From positions 36,277 to 100,276 of the forward strand of contig NZ_JAWXRD010000031.1 of the NCBI RefSeq assembly GCF_033843265.1: a DNA stretch of 64,000 nt, in the 5' to 3' direction. The position numbers and the translations under genes are program-made. The notes below the pieces were generated by a model. The model was given only the letters and a program-made list of their open reading frames with translations, did no database searches and was not told the DNA's origin. Each line of letters opens with the position of its first letter. The first letter of the stretch is position 1. Below are positions 45,189 to 54,684 of this stretch, piece by piece. The DNA is from Scandinavium lactucae (GTDB taxonomy: Bacteria; Pseudomonadota; Gammaproteobacteria; Enterobacterales; Enterobacteriaceae).

Positions 45189-45782
45189 TCAGGTATTGCT
45201 GGTGAAGATGAGGGTATTTTGTCCGACGGAGCCATTATCGGCAGTACATTGGGCGCCAATTGCATTCGCCGCGACTGGCCCATTGTTAGTCGTGCCGTTC
45301 ACCTGCGTTGTCACGACGTTCGGTGCTGCACTCATCTTGGTGGCCAGTGTCACGCAGGCTTCCTGTGGGACCGCGGCGTAGGTCAGCGAGAAGGTAGACT
45401 TTTGTCCTCCTGAGGTGGCGACGGGGAGTAAAGTGACCGCACCGCCCCACAGATTCTGTAACTTCGCCGTGCCGGATGATTTTGTTCCGACGACCGTCAT
45501 GTTGGCAGGCGCACCGCCGAACTGGATCAGCGCTCCGGTCATCGTATCTGCGCCCGAAAAGTTATAAATGCCGGAGGTTTTGAGCATCGAACGGGCATTG
45601 CTCATCAGTTCGGCTGAATTACTAAATTCCGTGCTGGCGTCGTTACGGTTAAAGAGGCCGCCCCCTTGTGTCATGGCAATGGCCAGGACAACCAGGGCAA
45701 TAACAATATAAATCGCTGCTTCCAGCAGGGTGATGGCCCCGCGATGCACAGCCGAACGGGATGGAGTTCGTAGAAGTTCCAT
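45189..45782 (-). CDS. pilS: Major type IVb prepilin PilS
   Basis: 197 aa. Prepilin leader of about 15 residues ending HRG, then AITLLEAAIYIVIALVVL. If cleaved after Gly15 the conserved Glu falls at +6 instead of +5; cleavage after Ala16 would restore +5. The mature protein has a C-terminal Cys pair (EACVTLATK and IGAQCTAD), as type IVb pilins do. Followed by a terminator-like hairpin. Confidence 0.9.
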   Translation of the reverse strand: MELLRTPSRSAVHRGAITLLEAAIYIVIALVVLAIAMTQGGGLFNRNDASTEFSNSAELMSNARSMLKTSGIYNFSGADTMTGALIQFGGAPANMTVVGTKSSGTAKLQNLWGGAVTLLPVATSGGQKSTFSLTYAAVPQEACVTLATKMSAAPNVVTTQVNGTTNNGPVAANAIGAQCTADNGSVGQNTLIFTSNT

Positions 45783-45817
45783 ACTATTTCCTTTAGGTTT
45801 TGAGTAAAACGGGTTGC

Positions 45818-46933
45818 TTAATGCGCACCCACGAGGTCGTTGAGGTTTTGTGTGGCCAGAACAATCAGGATCATGTAAGCCGCGTTGGTGGCCAGTGCGA
45901 GATTGGAAAACACGGTCGCCGTCCGCTTGATCCGGATTACGGTTTGCACAAGCCAGGCATGTGCGAAGTTTTCAATAATGATTTCTGCGTTATCGCCGTC
46001 AGTCAGGAGAACCAGTTTGTCGATGGCGCGCGGAGAGGGGAAGCCGTAGCCCGCGTTTCGTAACGCCAGACCCAGGTGATTCCCCTGTTTGACCTGGCGC
46101 GTCGTGGCTGCCAGGCGCTCATACAACCAGGGTGGGGCGTAGCGGCCGAGGATTTCAATCGCGCTTTCGGTTTTCACCTCTGCCCGCATCAGGGCGCTGA
46201 AGTTCAGGAGAAAGGCTACGCCCAGAACATCGCGGTACACGCTCCAGGGCAGCATTCTGTCCAGCACATGCTGGCGGACTTTTCCGGTCAGGTTGGGCAT
46301 CGACCAGACCACAAAGACAATCAGCGCCACAATGAGCAGCCCCAGCACGATAGCGTTATCCACGAAGAACGCCGAGAGTGCGCTCAGCCACCACAGTGCC
46401 CCCTGCCAGCTTTCGGGCGGGGCGAGAGATTCAAGCCGGGGAAGAAAATACTCTGTCACCATCTTCATCATGGCGAAGGTTGTACCCAGCAGCAGGGCCG
46501 GATACGCCAGGGTGGAAATGACGGCGGTTTTCATCTCAGCCATGCCTTTCACAACGGCAATGGCCCGGTACAGGGCGGCGGCCAGATTACCGTCCTGTAC
46601 ACCGGCACTGAGTATGGCGGCTTCCTGGTGAGGAACCCAGGCGCTCAGACCTTCATCGACAGACTGACCCTGCCGCAGCGCGGTGAGCAGGTCTTCGAGG
46701 CAGAACACCACCGGCGGGCGCTTGCCACCGTAGCTGGCAATCATGGCCTGAAGGGCTTTCTCAACCTTCAGGTCGTTGTCGAGCAGGAACGCCAGGTCTT
46801 CATACAACGTCAGTCGGTCTGCCGTGGTAAAGGTCTTCTGCGCCAGCCAGCGGCCGGCACTGGCATTCAGTTTGTCTGAGGACGGGGTCCTGGAGCGCAG
46901 GCGTGTCAGCTGTTCGCGTAAACGGGCTATCAT
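45818..46933 (-). CDS. pilR: Thin-pilus inner-membrane platform protein PilR (GspF/PilC class)
   Basis: 371 aa. GspF-domain layout with membrane segments near 155-175, 195-230 and at the C-terminus, two homologous halves with KVEKALQAMIASYGG and GLALRNAGYGFPSP. Anchors the pilus motor in the inner membrane. Start overlaps pilQ by 4 nt. Confidence 0.9.
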   Translation of the reverse strand: MIARLREQLTRLRSRTPSSDKLNASAGRWLAQKTFTTADRLTLYEDLAFLLDNDLKVEKALQAMIASYGGKRPPVVFCLEDLLTALRQGQSVDEGLSAWVPHQEAAILSAGVQDGNLAAALYRAIAVVKGMAEMKTAVISTLAYPALLLGTTFAMMKMVTEYFLPRLESLAPPESWQGALWWLSALSAFFVDNAIVLGLLIVALIVFVVWSMPNLTGKVRQHVLDRMLPWSVYRDVLGVAFLLNFSALMRAEVKTESAIEILGRYAPPWLYERLAATTRQVKQGNHLGLALRNAGYGFPSPRAIDKLVLLTDGDNAEIIIENFAHAWLVQTVIRIKRTATVFSNLALATNAAYMILIVLATQNLNDLVGAH

Positions 46934-48420
46934 GCCGTACTCTCCCGGGGCAGCAGGGTCAGACTGTCCTCATCCAGCGGGCTGATATAATCCGCATCAA
47001 TCGGATCAACCAGTCCTTCGTTGAGATAGCGCATCAGATGCTGGCCACGGGTGATGCCCCCGAGTTCGTTCACCCAATAACTGCGGGCAGCGAGCTTGCC
47101 CTTGTGGCGAAAGAGTTCCATGAACCGTGCATCAGGGCGTATGACCTCAGCGATAACGCGACGGCCCGTTACGCCGTTGTAGCAATGTTCACAGCCTTCC
47201 CGATGACGGAAACGAAGCTTTTCAACGTCACAGAACCGCGTCAGCAGGTCCCGCTTGTCTACATCCAGCGTCGCGTTGACCTGTTCCCAGCTTTCTTTGC
47301 AGCGCGGACACAGCAGCTGCACCAGACGCTGTGCAATGAGGCCCATCATGACCTGCGGGTCAGCAACCTGTCCCATCGGAATATCCAGGGTGTCAGTCAG
47401 ACGGTCCAGGATACCCACCGCATCATTCGCATGTATTGTGGTTTTTACCAGGTGTCCAGATTTGGCCGCCGCCTGCGTGGACCGTACCGAGTTGGCATCA
47501 CGAATTTCCCCCACCACCATGGCATCGGGATCCAGACGAAGGGCTGCAGAAATCGAGCGCGTCCAGGCCCGGTTGACGGCATCCGGGTCGCTTTTGTCGG
47601 CAGTAATGGCTGTCTGAACGGCCCCGGGGATCAGACCTTCCGGCGGGTCCTCCAGGGTCAGCAGGCGCTTACGATTGCCGGTGGCAGCGAGGTACATCGC
47701 ACTAAACGTTCGCAGGGTCGTACTTTTGCCGGAACCTGTCGGACCAGACAGGGTTATCACCCCCTCAGGCCTGGACAGCATGCGGCGAATCAGCGACTGC
47801 TGTTCCGGGAGAAAGCCCAGCTCATCCAGGGTCGGGGGATTCTTTCCTTCATCCGGTAAAATACGCATAACCACATACAGGCCAAACTCTGCCGGGGTAT
47901 GAGCGTAGCGTGCGCCAAACAGCCCAAGCCCCTGCAGGAACTCCTTACGTACACGGCCGTCCTGGGCGCGGTTCGGGTTAAAGCTTTTTTCTGCCACATC
48001 GCACATCGACATCACAATGGTGGAAGCCAGCGTTTTTCCTTCTTCATGATCCAGCTGGATGACGGTTTCCAGATCACCATGCACGCGAAACTGGATCACC
48101 GTGACATCGTTCATGCCGATCAGCATATGAATATCACTGGCCCCTTTTGCTTTGGCCTGGCGGAAGAAGTCGATAACTTTCGCCTGCTCGCGGGAGTGTT
48201 TGCGGGTATCGGTCTGGCTGTTGCTGATACTGCTCTTCAGCTCCATCAACTTATCCAGTTGGATCCGTTCTAACTGGAGTGTCGGGTGAGCCTTATACGC
48301 ACCGGCGATGATGGACTGGACGCTCAGCGCCTTACTGTGCGCTTCTGATACATACAGTACCGGGGGGCCCGCACGCTCGTTATCCAGAAAGGTAAATTCA
48401 GTGGCTGTGTTGCTGTGCAT
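46930..48420 (-). CDS. pilQ: Thin-pilus assembly ATPase PilQ (GspE/PilB class)
   Basis: 496 aa. Walker A GPTGSGKST (226-234), Asp-box LLTLEDPPEG, Walker B region DPDAMVVGEIRD, His-box HLVKTTIHAND, and a tetracysteine zinc site (LLCPRCKES and CEHCYNG) of extension ATPases. Powers PilS polymerisation. Not the secretin named PilQ in Pseudomonas; here the secretin is PilN. Confidence 0.93.
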   Translation of the reverse strand: MHSNTATEFTFLDNERAGPPVLYVSEAHSKALSVQSIIAGAYKAHPTLQLERIQLDKLMELKSSISNSQTDTRKHSREQAKVIDFFRQAKAKGASDIHMLIGMNDVTVIQFRVHGDLETVIQLDHEEGKTLASTIVMSMCDVAEKSFNPNRAQDGRVRKEFLQGLGLFGARYAHTPAEFGLYVVMRILPDEGKNPPTLDELGFLPEQQSLIRRMLSRPEGVITLSGPTGSGKSTTLRTFSAMYLAATGNRKRLLTLEDPPEGLIPGAVQTAITADKSDPDAVNRAWTRSISAALRLDPDAMVVGEIRDANSVRSTQAAAKSGHLVKTTIHANDAVGILDRLTDTLDIPMGQVADPQVMMGLIAQRLVQLLCPRCKESWEQVNATLDVDKRDLLTRFCDVEKLRFRHREGCEHCYNGVTGRRVIAEVIRPDARFMELFRHKGKLAARSYWVNELGGITRGQHLMRYLNEGLVDPIDADYISPLDEDSLTLLPRESTA

Positions 48421-48425
48421 CTGTG

Positions 48426-49007
48426 TTACCCCGCAAAAGAAAGTGACATCAGTGACTGGTTGTTTCCGGAGACCACAACTTCGTTAAGCGTTACCCGTTT
48501 AACAATGAAGTCAGTACCCGGAATGCGGTTACCTGCCTGCACGGTGACCTGATTCCCGTTGCTGAGTGACAGCACGGCCAGATAGCCGTTTCCGGTGCCG
48601 GTTATCTCCACGATTTGAGGCGGGATGACATCCTGAGCGGCGCTTTTAACCTCTGCTTTACCGTCAAGGGCCGGCGGGGCCGGGTTGAATGGCTGATCCA
48701 GCCCACGGTCATAACCGTTTTTCTGAAGTTCATTCAGCGCCTTGGCACGCGCCAGCTGCGCTTCATACAGGACTGTTTCAGCCTGAATGGATTCGAGCTG
48801 GCCGAGGTTTAACGCCCTGCCAGCTTCTACCCGGGTGAACGCTGTGGGTGGCGACGCGTCGTCTGGCATTTCAACAGGTTCATTACCTTTAACAACCGTG
48901 TCAGGCAGGGGGGCCGGAGGCAGCGTTGTGGTCGGTGCAGCGATAACGCCAGGGGACAGCGACAGCAGGCACAGGGCCCAGGCGGCTGTCCGGAGGTTAG
49001 TTGGCAT
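48426..49007 (-). CDS. pilP: Thin-pilus biogenesis protein PilP
   Basis: 193 aa from the ATG at 49007, with GAGG upstream; the frame extends to 49022. Signal peptide ending GVIAAP, then a helical stretch (LGQLESIQAETVLYEAQLARAKALNELQK) and a C-terminal beta domain (YLAVLSLSNGNQVTVQAGNRI). Periplasmic linker between the pilus platform and secretin. Overlaps the pilO stop. Confidence 0.85.
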   Translation of the reverse strand: MPTNLRTAAWALCLLSLSPGVIAAPTTTLPPAPLPDTVVKGNEPVEMPDDASPPTAFTRVEAGRALNLGQLESIQAETVLYEAQLARAKALNELQKNGYDRGLDQPFNPAPPALDGKAEVKSAAQDVIPPQIVEITGTGNGYLAVLSLSNGNQVTVQAGNRIPGTDFIVKRVTLNEVVVSGNNQSLMSLSFAG

Positions 49008-50298
49008 ACAGAAGTCCCTCAATGGTGTACTCCAGACGGTTATCTTTAAGCGCGGTCATGATGCGTGACGCTCTGATCCCGCTGCTGTTAAATCGCGTGG
49101 GAGCAAATAGCCTGTCCGGAGGTATGTCGGTAATGAACGTGAAGCTGAATGTGCGCCACGGGAGGTTTTGCACGCTGCCCTGTGATAACTGGGTGTTGGT
49201 ATCCAGTTCACTGATACGCAGCTGGGCATTGATGCGCTGGGCATAGCTTGTCAGATGCTGAATTTGCAGATTCCCCGGGAGCAGGGATTCCGGGCCAGAT
49301 GGCGCTGATAACGGTACGGCCAGTGTGAAGGCGGCATCATCAGCCCGTCCCGGGATATTAAATTCCGGCTGAATATCAGGACCGTAAATCACGGGAAGGC
49401 GGGCCGCGAAGTCCCCGACGGTTCCACCGCTTGGCAGTGTGTAATGCAGGGCGATTTTTCCGTCTGCGTCACAGGTCGCGTTATTGAAGATCCACCCGGC
49501 AATTGAAATCTGCGCTGCCTTCCACACGGTGCTGCAGGCACTCAACATCACCGGGAAGCGGGGGTGTTTCGCCCAGGGTTTCAGGCTGTCAGCCGGGATG
49601 CTGCCTTCCTGGTGTTGTCGGGCCAGTAACGCCGACTGTGCCGCTGCCACGCGCGCCGCTTCCTGATGTTGCTGCCAGGCGGTGACCAGCAGATACCCGC
49701 CCACTATGGCTACAGCAGCAGCGCCCCACATCCACAACGCCTGCTTATTGTGAGTTTTATGCAGACGCGCGCGTCTCAGGCCAGCCTTGCTACCGGTCAG
49801 CGCAGAAAGTGTCTTTTCTTCCGTCTGCAGGCCGGGAAAGAACCCCGGCGGGGCAAACACGGTCCAGCCTTCCGTGGGCGGTGGTGAGATATGCAGGAAG
49901 TTGGAGACGGCCGTGCGGATGAAATGTTCATCGCCCACAATATCCCCAAAGGGTGACAACATGCCGTTACTGACCGCCACAAACCAGTACTGGCCAGACG
50001 GCAGCGCAAACACGCCATAACTTTCTGCCGGCAGTGATGGCAGGGCAGTCAACGCCAAGGAAACCAGCGAATGCCTGCCTCGCTTCATCACCGTTTTATC
50101 CGTGAGCGCCACGGTACCGAGCAGCGTTCCCTGTGACCGGCCATCATCGGTCAGCAACTCCGCCCAGTGGGTCGCATCCGCTTCTTTCGCACGCAGACGC
50201 ATGCCACGATGTCCGCGTAGCGGCAGATATTGCCAGCTGAGGCCGGCAACCAGCCAGACGCTTCCGGACTGTAGCGTCCAGGTCGTTTGTTGTTTCAT
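48997..50298 (-). CDS. pilO: Thin-pilus biogenesis protein PilO
   Basis: 433 aa. Cytoplasmic N-terminal half, one membrane segment (about 190-206, ALWMWGAAAVAIVGGYLLV) and a periplasmic C-terminal half with cysteines (SACSTVWKAA, NNATCDADG). Matches PilO of R64-type pil operons, an alignment-complex protein of the inner membrane. Between pilN and pilP. Confidence 0.87.
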   Translation of the reverse strand: MKQQTTWTLQSGSVWLVAGLSWQYLPLRGHRGMRLRAKEADATHWAELLTDDGRSQGTLLGTVALTDKTVMKRGRHSLVSLALTALPSLPAESYGVFALPSGQYWFVAVSNGMLSPFGDIVGDEHFIRTAVSNFLHISPPPTEGWTVFAPPGFFPGLQTEEKTLSALTGSKAGLRRARLHKTHNKQALWMWGAAAVAIVGGYLLVTAWQQHQEAARVAAAQSALLARQHQEGSIPADSLKPWAKHPRFPVMLSACSTVWKAAQISIAGWIFNNATCDADGKIALHYTLPSGGTVGDFAARLPVIYGPDIQPEFNIPGRADDAAFTLAVPLSAPSGPESLLPGNLQIQHLTSYAQRINAQLRISELDTNTQLSQGSVQNLPWRTFSFTFITDIPPDRLFAPTRFNSSGIRASRIMTALKDNRLEYTIEGLLYAN

Positions 50299-50301
50299 GG
50301 C

Positions 50302-51933
50302 TTACCCCAGAATGACAGGCGTGATAAGGATGACGAGCATGGTTTTGTTTTTCTCCCCGTTCGCGCCGCCGCCGAGACCAAAGAAGCGGAAACTGCCGGT
50401 ACCCTGACGGTCTGCCGTATCGTTCAGGGACTGATATCCGCTCAGCACCAGGGTCTGACCGGACTGCATGATGACGCGTTGGGTGAACGTCTTCAGACGC
50501 GTTTTCATCAATTCAACGGAGGTGTTATCGCTGGTAAACGTGCGCATCGTCGGGTCATCCGACATGTTGATAGCGAACTGCAGCTGCATCTTCGGCGACT
50601 GTGGCATCAGGAACGGCAGCACCGTCATGTTGAAGCCGGTCGTGATAGTCGATTTTGTTATGCTGCTGGAGGAACCCACGTTCGCCGTGTTTTCCGTGGT
50701 GACGTTGGAGGCATAATCCTGCTGCAATGCGACCTGAATCGGCACGGCTGACAGGTTGGTGGTCATGCTGGAGGCTTCGGTCATTACGCTGACGTTGGCC
50801 TGTTCAGATAACGCTTTAATGAATGCCTTCGTTCCGGCACCTTTACCATCCAGAATGGAAATCCCGCCACTCAGCGCATCAGTCGAGGCACCGGTGAATG
50901 CATTGGTCAGGGATAAGCCGATGCTGCCGCTGTTGAATACCGCGTTCCAGTCAATACCGAGCTGGTCCTGAGTCCGTTTTTCCACACTGTAGACCTGCAC
51001 GTTGAGCACCACCTGACGGTTGAGCTCTCTGTTGCGGTCATCGATGTAGCGGCCAATCTGCTCCAGTACTCGCGGGGTATCGGTCACTGTCAGCACGCCG
51101 GCTGAGAGATTCATCCGACCTGTTTCCGGCGTTAACATCGTCTTGATGGTCTTTGTGACATCATCGTAAAGATTGGATTTGATCTTCATTTCCGTTGACT
51201 GAGAGGTATTGGAGTCCCCTTTTAAGCCTCCACCGCTGCTGTCACCTGTGGCGCCCATCGACGATGTGGTTCCGCTGATTGTGTTAGAGCCAAAGGAGGC
51301 ATCGCTGTCCATGAACATCACCGGGAATGTCCGGGTATCGAGGTAGAAAATGGCGATGCGGCCATTCTCGTAACGAGAGGATAACCCCAGTCGCGTGGTG
51401 ACATTTTCGAGCATCCCACTCAGCTCCCCCTGCCAGAATAAACCCCGGAGGACATTGCCTGAGGTGGCTACTGGGGCGGGCCGGGCTGTAGGGGCGCCCA
51501 TCGATGCGAGGGGGATCATGCCGTTTGGGTCTGGTGCGGGAATGGGGCCGCTCAGCTGCTCAGTCTTTCCGCCGGAGGGCGCCATCATAGCCAACGCATC
51601 CGGTGTCACAACAACCGGGATTTTGCAGCGTTTGCTGATATAGGCACTCACTTCGGCCAGCGTGATATTGCCCGGGCGGTTGATGGCCACCTGACACGGC
51701 GGGATAAGATTGTTACTGCCAGGCTGGGCATTCAGCGGGTAAGGGTTGATCCACTGGGAGGTCAGGTCACGCACCACTGAACCACTTTTCAGCGTCTGCA
51801 TATGTTTGTCAGCCTGCTTTTCAGAGGCAGAAACCTGACTGTCTATTTTGTCTATGCGCTCTAACGGGGCGCAGCCGGCCAGCATCAGGCCGAATGCCAT
51901 CGCCAGCCCTGTCAGGGGGAGGTGTATTTTCAT
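50302..51933 (-). CDS. pilN: Thin-pilus outer-membrane secretin PilN (lipoprotein)
   Basis: 543 aa. Lipobox MLAGC (Cys21), an N-terminal ring-forming domain, a Gly/Ser-rich insert (SGGGLKGDSNTSQS), N1-type domain (LTVTDTPRVLEQIGRYIDD) and a C-terminal secretin core ending in VILITPVILG. Forms the outer-membrane pore for the thin pilus. Confidence 0.92.
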   Translation of the reverse strand: MKIHLPLTGLAMAFGLMLAGCAPLERIDKIDSQVSASEKQADKHMQTLKSGSVVRDLTSQWINPYPLNAQPGSNNLIPPCQVAINRPGNITLAEVSAYISKRCKIPVVVTPDALAMMAPSGGKTEQLSGPIPAPDPNGMIPLASMGAPTARPAPVATSGNVLRGLFWQGELSGMLENVTTRLGLSSRYENGRIAIFYLDTRTFPVMFMDSDASFGSNTISGTTSSMGATGDSSGGGLKGDSNTSQSTEMKIKSNLYDDVTKTIKTMLTPETGRMNLSAGVLTVTDTPRVLEQIGRYIDDRNRELNRQVVLNVQVYSVEKRTQDQLGIDWNAVFNSGSIGLSLTNAFTGASTDALSGGISILDGKGAGTKAFIKALSEQANVSVMTEASSMTTNLSAVPIQVALQQDYASNVTTENTANVGSSSSITKSTITTGFNMTVLPFLMPQSPKMQLQFAINMSDDPTMRTFTSDNTSVELMKTRLKTFTQRVIMQSGQTLVLSGYQSLNDTADRQGTGSFRFFGLGGGANGEKNKTMLVILITPVILG

Positions 51934-51956
51934 TATTAACCTTGAGGTTGGAGGGA

Positions 51957-52382
51957 TTAGTTGAGGTACACCAGGCTACCGTTTGCAATACTGGCAGGGA
52001 CCGTAACCTGCATGTCATTCCCGGTGCTGTCGATCAGGCGACGAGCAACAACCCGCCCGACCAGCGCAGACTGGCGGGTTTGTGCCAGGATAGCTGACAT
52101 CAGTCCGGGCGAATCCGGTTGCCAGACATAAACCCGACCTGCCTGCAACACGTTGTGTAAGTCCCGTACCGATGACCAGCCCAGAGAGCTGTCAGGGATA
52201 ACGCCGTCTGTACGGGAAGGGTTCTTGTAACGCCAGTCGTTGATCTCGTTGATGTAACTGACGGTCTGTGCGGCTCGCTGGCTCAAAATGCGTTCCTGCA
52301 GCTGCTGACCCGCCTGATCATGTGGAGGCACATTCATCCAGACCATGAGGCCCAGAAAGGCAGACAATATCCAGTAGATCAT
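51957..52382 (-). CDS. pilM: Thin-pilus biogenesis protein PilM
   Basis: 141 aa with one N-terminal membrane segment (YWILSAFLGLMVWMNV) and a periplasmic domain. Matches PilM of IncI pil operons by size, topology and position between pilL and pilN. Function not known in detail. Confidence 0.8.
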   Translation of the reverse strand: MIYWILSAFLGLMVWMNVPPHDQAGQQLQERILSQRAAQTVSYINEINDWRYKNPSRTDGVIPDSSLGWSSVRDLHNVLQAGRVYVWQPDSPGLMSAILAQTRQSALVGRVVARRLIDSTGNDMQVTVPASIANGSLVYLN

Positions 52383-52428
52383 TGGCCAACCTCCCCGGGC
52401 TTACCCGGCTTGTGTGGCTGAAGGTTCA

Positions 52429-53487
52429 TCAGTGGATTTCCTTATCATCAACTGACACTACGCACTGTGCGTTGCGGACGCCGGCATACAACGGTACCTG
52501 GGCTGTGCCGTACAACGTGAACAGCTTGTTCAGTGCCTCACGGAAAGAACCCTCAAACTGAAGGGGGGCATCGACCCGGTAATTCACGGAGGTCAACCAG
52601 GCAACGGTCCAATTGCTTACCCCTGGTGTGGTGCATTTCTCCGCCGCGGCCCAGTTGAACAGCGCGTCTTTCAGCGTGTTGCCGGCGCTAATGCGCCACA
52701 CTTTTGGTACAGGTAGCGGCTTTGGTATCGGGGTGATTTTAGGAACCGATGGTGCTGTGATCAGTGGTTTTCCGGGCGGTGAGGCAGGGGCAGGCGCTGC
52801 CGTACTTGCTGTTCCCCGTGTGTCACTGAAGGGATTGCGAGGTGTAGCTGCCGGTGACGGGGTTGTTTTCACACCAGAGGAAGACCCGGTCGATTTACTC
52901 AGTTCAGGTCGCGGCAGTGGGGAGGATGTTACCGGAGGGCTGGCTGAGAATGCCGGTGTCCGGTATGCCACAGAAACCTGTTTATTAGGCCAGTCAATCA
53001 GTGCTACCCAGCCGTTTTGCTCAAGCAATTTTTCAAGGACATAAGGCCACTGGTCGTTAGCCGTCATGCTGAGTGTTGACGTAAATTTGCGTTTCAGATC
53101 GGCTGAAATTACCGGCGTCCAGCCTGGAGGAATAATGGCCCGAAGCATGACATCAAGTTTCAGATTTCGGGCATTCAGTCTGACAACTGAATACGGTTCC
53201 GGGGTGCCCAGCGATTTGATAGCGGACAACCCATGCAGAGAGCCGGTGGCTGAGACCGGGGGGGGACTGGTTGGGCCGGAGACAGGTCTGGTCACCGGTT
53301 GAACTTTCGGTGTAACGGTTCGGGAAGCCTGCTGCAGAGTTTTCTGTGCCTCGGCAATACGCTGCAGCTGGGTGGTTATCTGTCCATCCACGAATTGCCG
53401 GGCATCAACGTCAGTCTGCTCCGTGTGAGACAGGCTGCAGCCGCCCAGTAATACCGGAAGCAGCACAGAGGTATGCATGATTTTCAT
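52429..53487 (-). CDS. pilL: Thin-pilus lipoprotein PilL with TcpQ-like C-terminal domain
   Basis: 352 aa from the ATG at 53487. Lipobox LLGGC (Cys17). An N-terminal periplasmic domain (LKLDVMLRAIIPPGWTPVIS), a long Ser/Pro/Thr-rich spacer (about 185-265) and a C-terminal TcpQ-type domain (WRISAGNTLKDALFNWA, FEGSFREALNKLF). Helps place the secretin. In R64 pilI, J and K precede pilL; they are absent here. Confidence 0.85.
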   Translation of the reverse strand: MKIMHTSVLLPVLLGGCSLSHTEQTDVDARQFVDGQITTQLQRIAEAQKTLQQASRTVTPKVQPVTRPVSGPTSPPPVSATGSLHGLSAIKSLGTPEPYSVVRLNARNLKLDVMLRAIIPPGWTPVISADLKRKFTSTLSMTANDQWPYVLEKLLEQNGWVALIDWPNKQVSVAYRTPAFSASPPVTSSPLPRPELSKSTGSSSGVKTTPSPAATPRNPFSDTRGTASTAAPAPASPPGKPLITAPSVPKITPIPKPLPVPKVWRISAGNTLKDALFNWAAAEKCTTPGVSNWTVAWLTSVNYRVDAPLQFEGSFREALNKLFTLYGTAQVPLYAGVRNAQCVVSVDDKEIH

Positions 53488-53543
53488 AGGCGTAATCGTC
53501 AGTGAAGTACCGTGGAAAGTGGTGCGCTGAAGGGGAATGAAGA

Positions 53544-53744
53544 TCAGCACAGATGGTCTTGCTGGAATGTCTGAATGTCCTCCTCTGCATCGTCAATTTC
53601 GGTACGTAAAGCCGTCAGGCTGCTGAACGGCATTTTGTCCGGCGCTTTTGCGCGAACGCGGCAGGCACGTTTGAAGGCCACCACTGCAGCTGCCCGGCGA
53701 ATATGCAATTCGCGCAAGTCCCGGTCAGTAACGGTTAAGCTCAT
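53544..53744 (-). CDS. Small charged protein between traC-like and pilL
   Basis: 66 aa from an ATG at 53744. Rich in Arg and Asp/Glu, no membrane segment, probably helical (RDLRELHIRRAAAVVAFKRA). No family recognised. Same strand and spacing as its operon neighbours. Could be a small regulator or a pil accessory protein. Confidence 0.5.
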   Translation of the reverse strand: MSLTVTDRDLRELHIRRAAAVVAFKRACRVRAKAPDKMPFSSLTALRTEIDDAEEDIQTFQQDHLC

Positions 53745-53755
53745 GGTATACGCCC

Positions 53756-54451
53756 TCAGTGATACGCCTTCTGGACTGGGCCGCTTTCCGGTAGCCAGAT
53801 GTCCTGTTGCTGTGGATTCCATTCTTCCTCCGGGAGCGACGGGGTACCGATATGCAGGGTGCGAATAATGCGGTCCTTTGTCAGGCATAGCTCCTTTCTG
53901 GCGTAAACCACCTGAAAACCTTCCTGATGGAATGTTGTTTCTGCATCCAACTGCTCCGCGTCCTTTCTGGAAAAAAGGAGCTGGAAGGTGACCGGCTGCA
54001 CCATATTCCCGACGGGATGAAAGGCCTGCTCTGTGCGGGTCAGCTGCAGCAGATGTCTGCGATCGCCTTTTCTTCTTTCCATCAACTCGGCAGTGATGTT
54101 TTCAGGATAACGGCAGACGATGTGCTGCCAGCCAAGCTGAAGCAATGTGTTAAACGCTGAGCGGAAGCGAAACAGGTCGCACTGTTCAGCAGCATACGCG
54201 TGGTCAAGCAGCGTACTGAGCGTGTCCATCACGCGGGTGGCTTTATCCGTTTTTTCTAACAGTTCACGAAGGGAGGTGAACTCGGAGGCCATACCCCGAA
54301 AATTAGGGTTGTCACGGCCCATATCCAGCCAGTCGGAGATAAAGCGCCGGCGAGCCGTTTCAGAGGTAAATGGTGAATCTTCCTCGGCAGTTCGTAGGGC
54401 AACCAGAATGCACCAGAGCAGGTGCGGTACAGAATTATCAACGGGGTACAC
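53756..54451 (-). CDS. traC: TraC-like transfer regulator or accessory protein
   Basis: 231 aa from a GTG at 54451, preceded by GAAGGA. Soluble, with many Arg/Glu residues, no signal peptide. Between the NusG-like TraB and the pil genes, where R64 has traC. Name from position; no diagnostic motif seen. Confidence 0.5.
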   Translation of the reverse strand: MYPVDNSVPHLLWCILVALRTAEEDSPFTSETARRRFISDWLDMGRDNPNFRGMASEFTSLRELLEKTDKATRVMDTLSTLLDHAYAAEQCDLFRFRSAFNTLLQLGWQHIVCRYPENITAELMERRKGDRRHLLQLTRTEQAFHPVGNMVQPVTFQLLFSRKDAEQLDAETTFHQEGFQVVYARKELCLTKDRIIRTLHIGTPSLPEEEWNPQQQDIWLPESGPVQKAYH

Positions 54452-54684
54452 GGTGTCGTCCTTCAGTAAGTGGCACTACCTGATTCTGGCAATGGCGCCT
54501 GGTCTTTCACCCGCCAGAAGAAAAACGCCAGCACTGGCAAACCGGGAAAGAGGACAGGGGGTCCAGGGCGGGACCGGTTCAGGCACCATTGCCGGGACCC
54601 GGCGATGGGTATCAGGAATAGTGTGTCGGGAGAAAAAAGCCACGGCGTTATGCCGGGGAAAGGGTACTGGACTGCAGGGGGGAG

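Noticed and set aside
46076..46879. 267-codon plus-strand frame
   Set aside because: Antisense shadow of pilR; His/Gln-rich translation typical of reversed GC-rich genes.
46903..47859. 318-codon plus-strand frame
   Set aside because: Antisense shadow of pilQ, whose Walker and zinc motifs lie on the minus strand.
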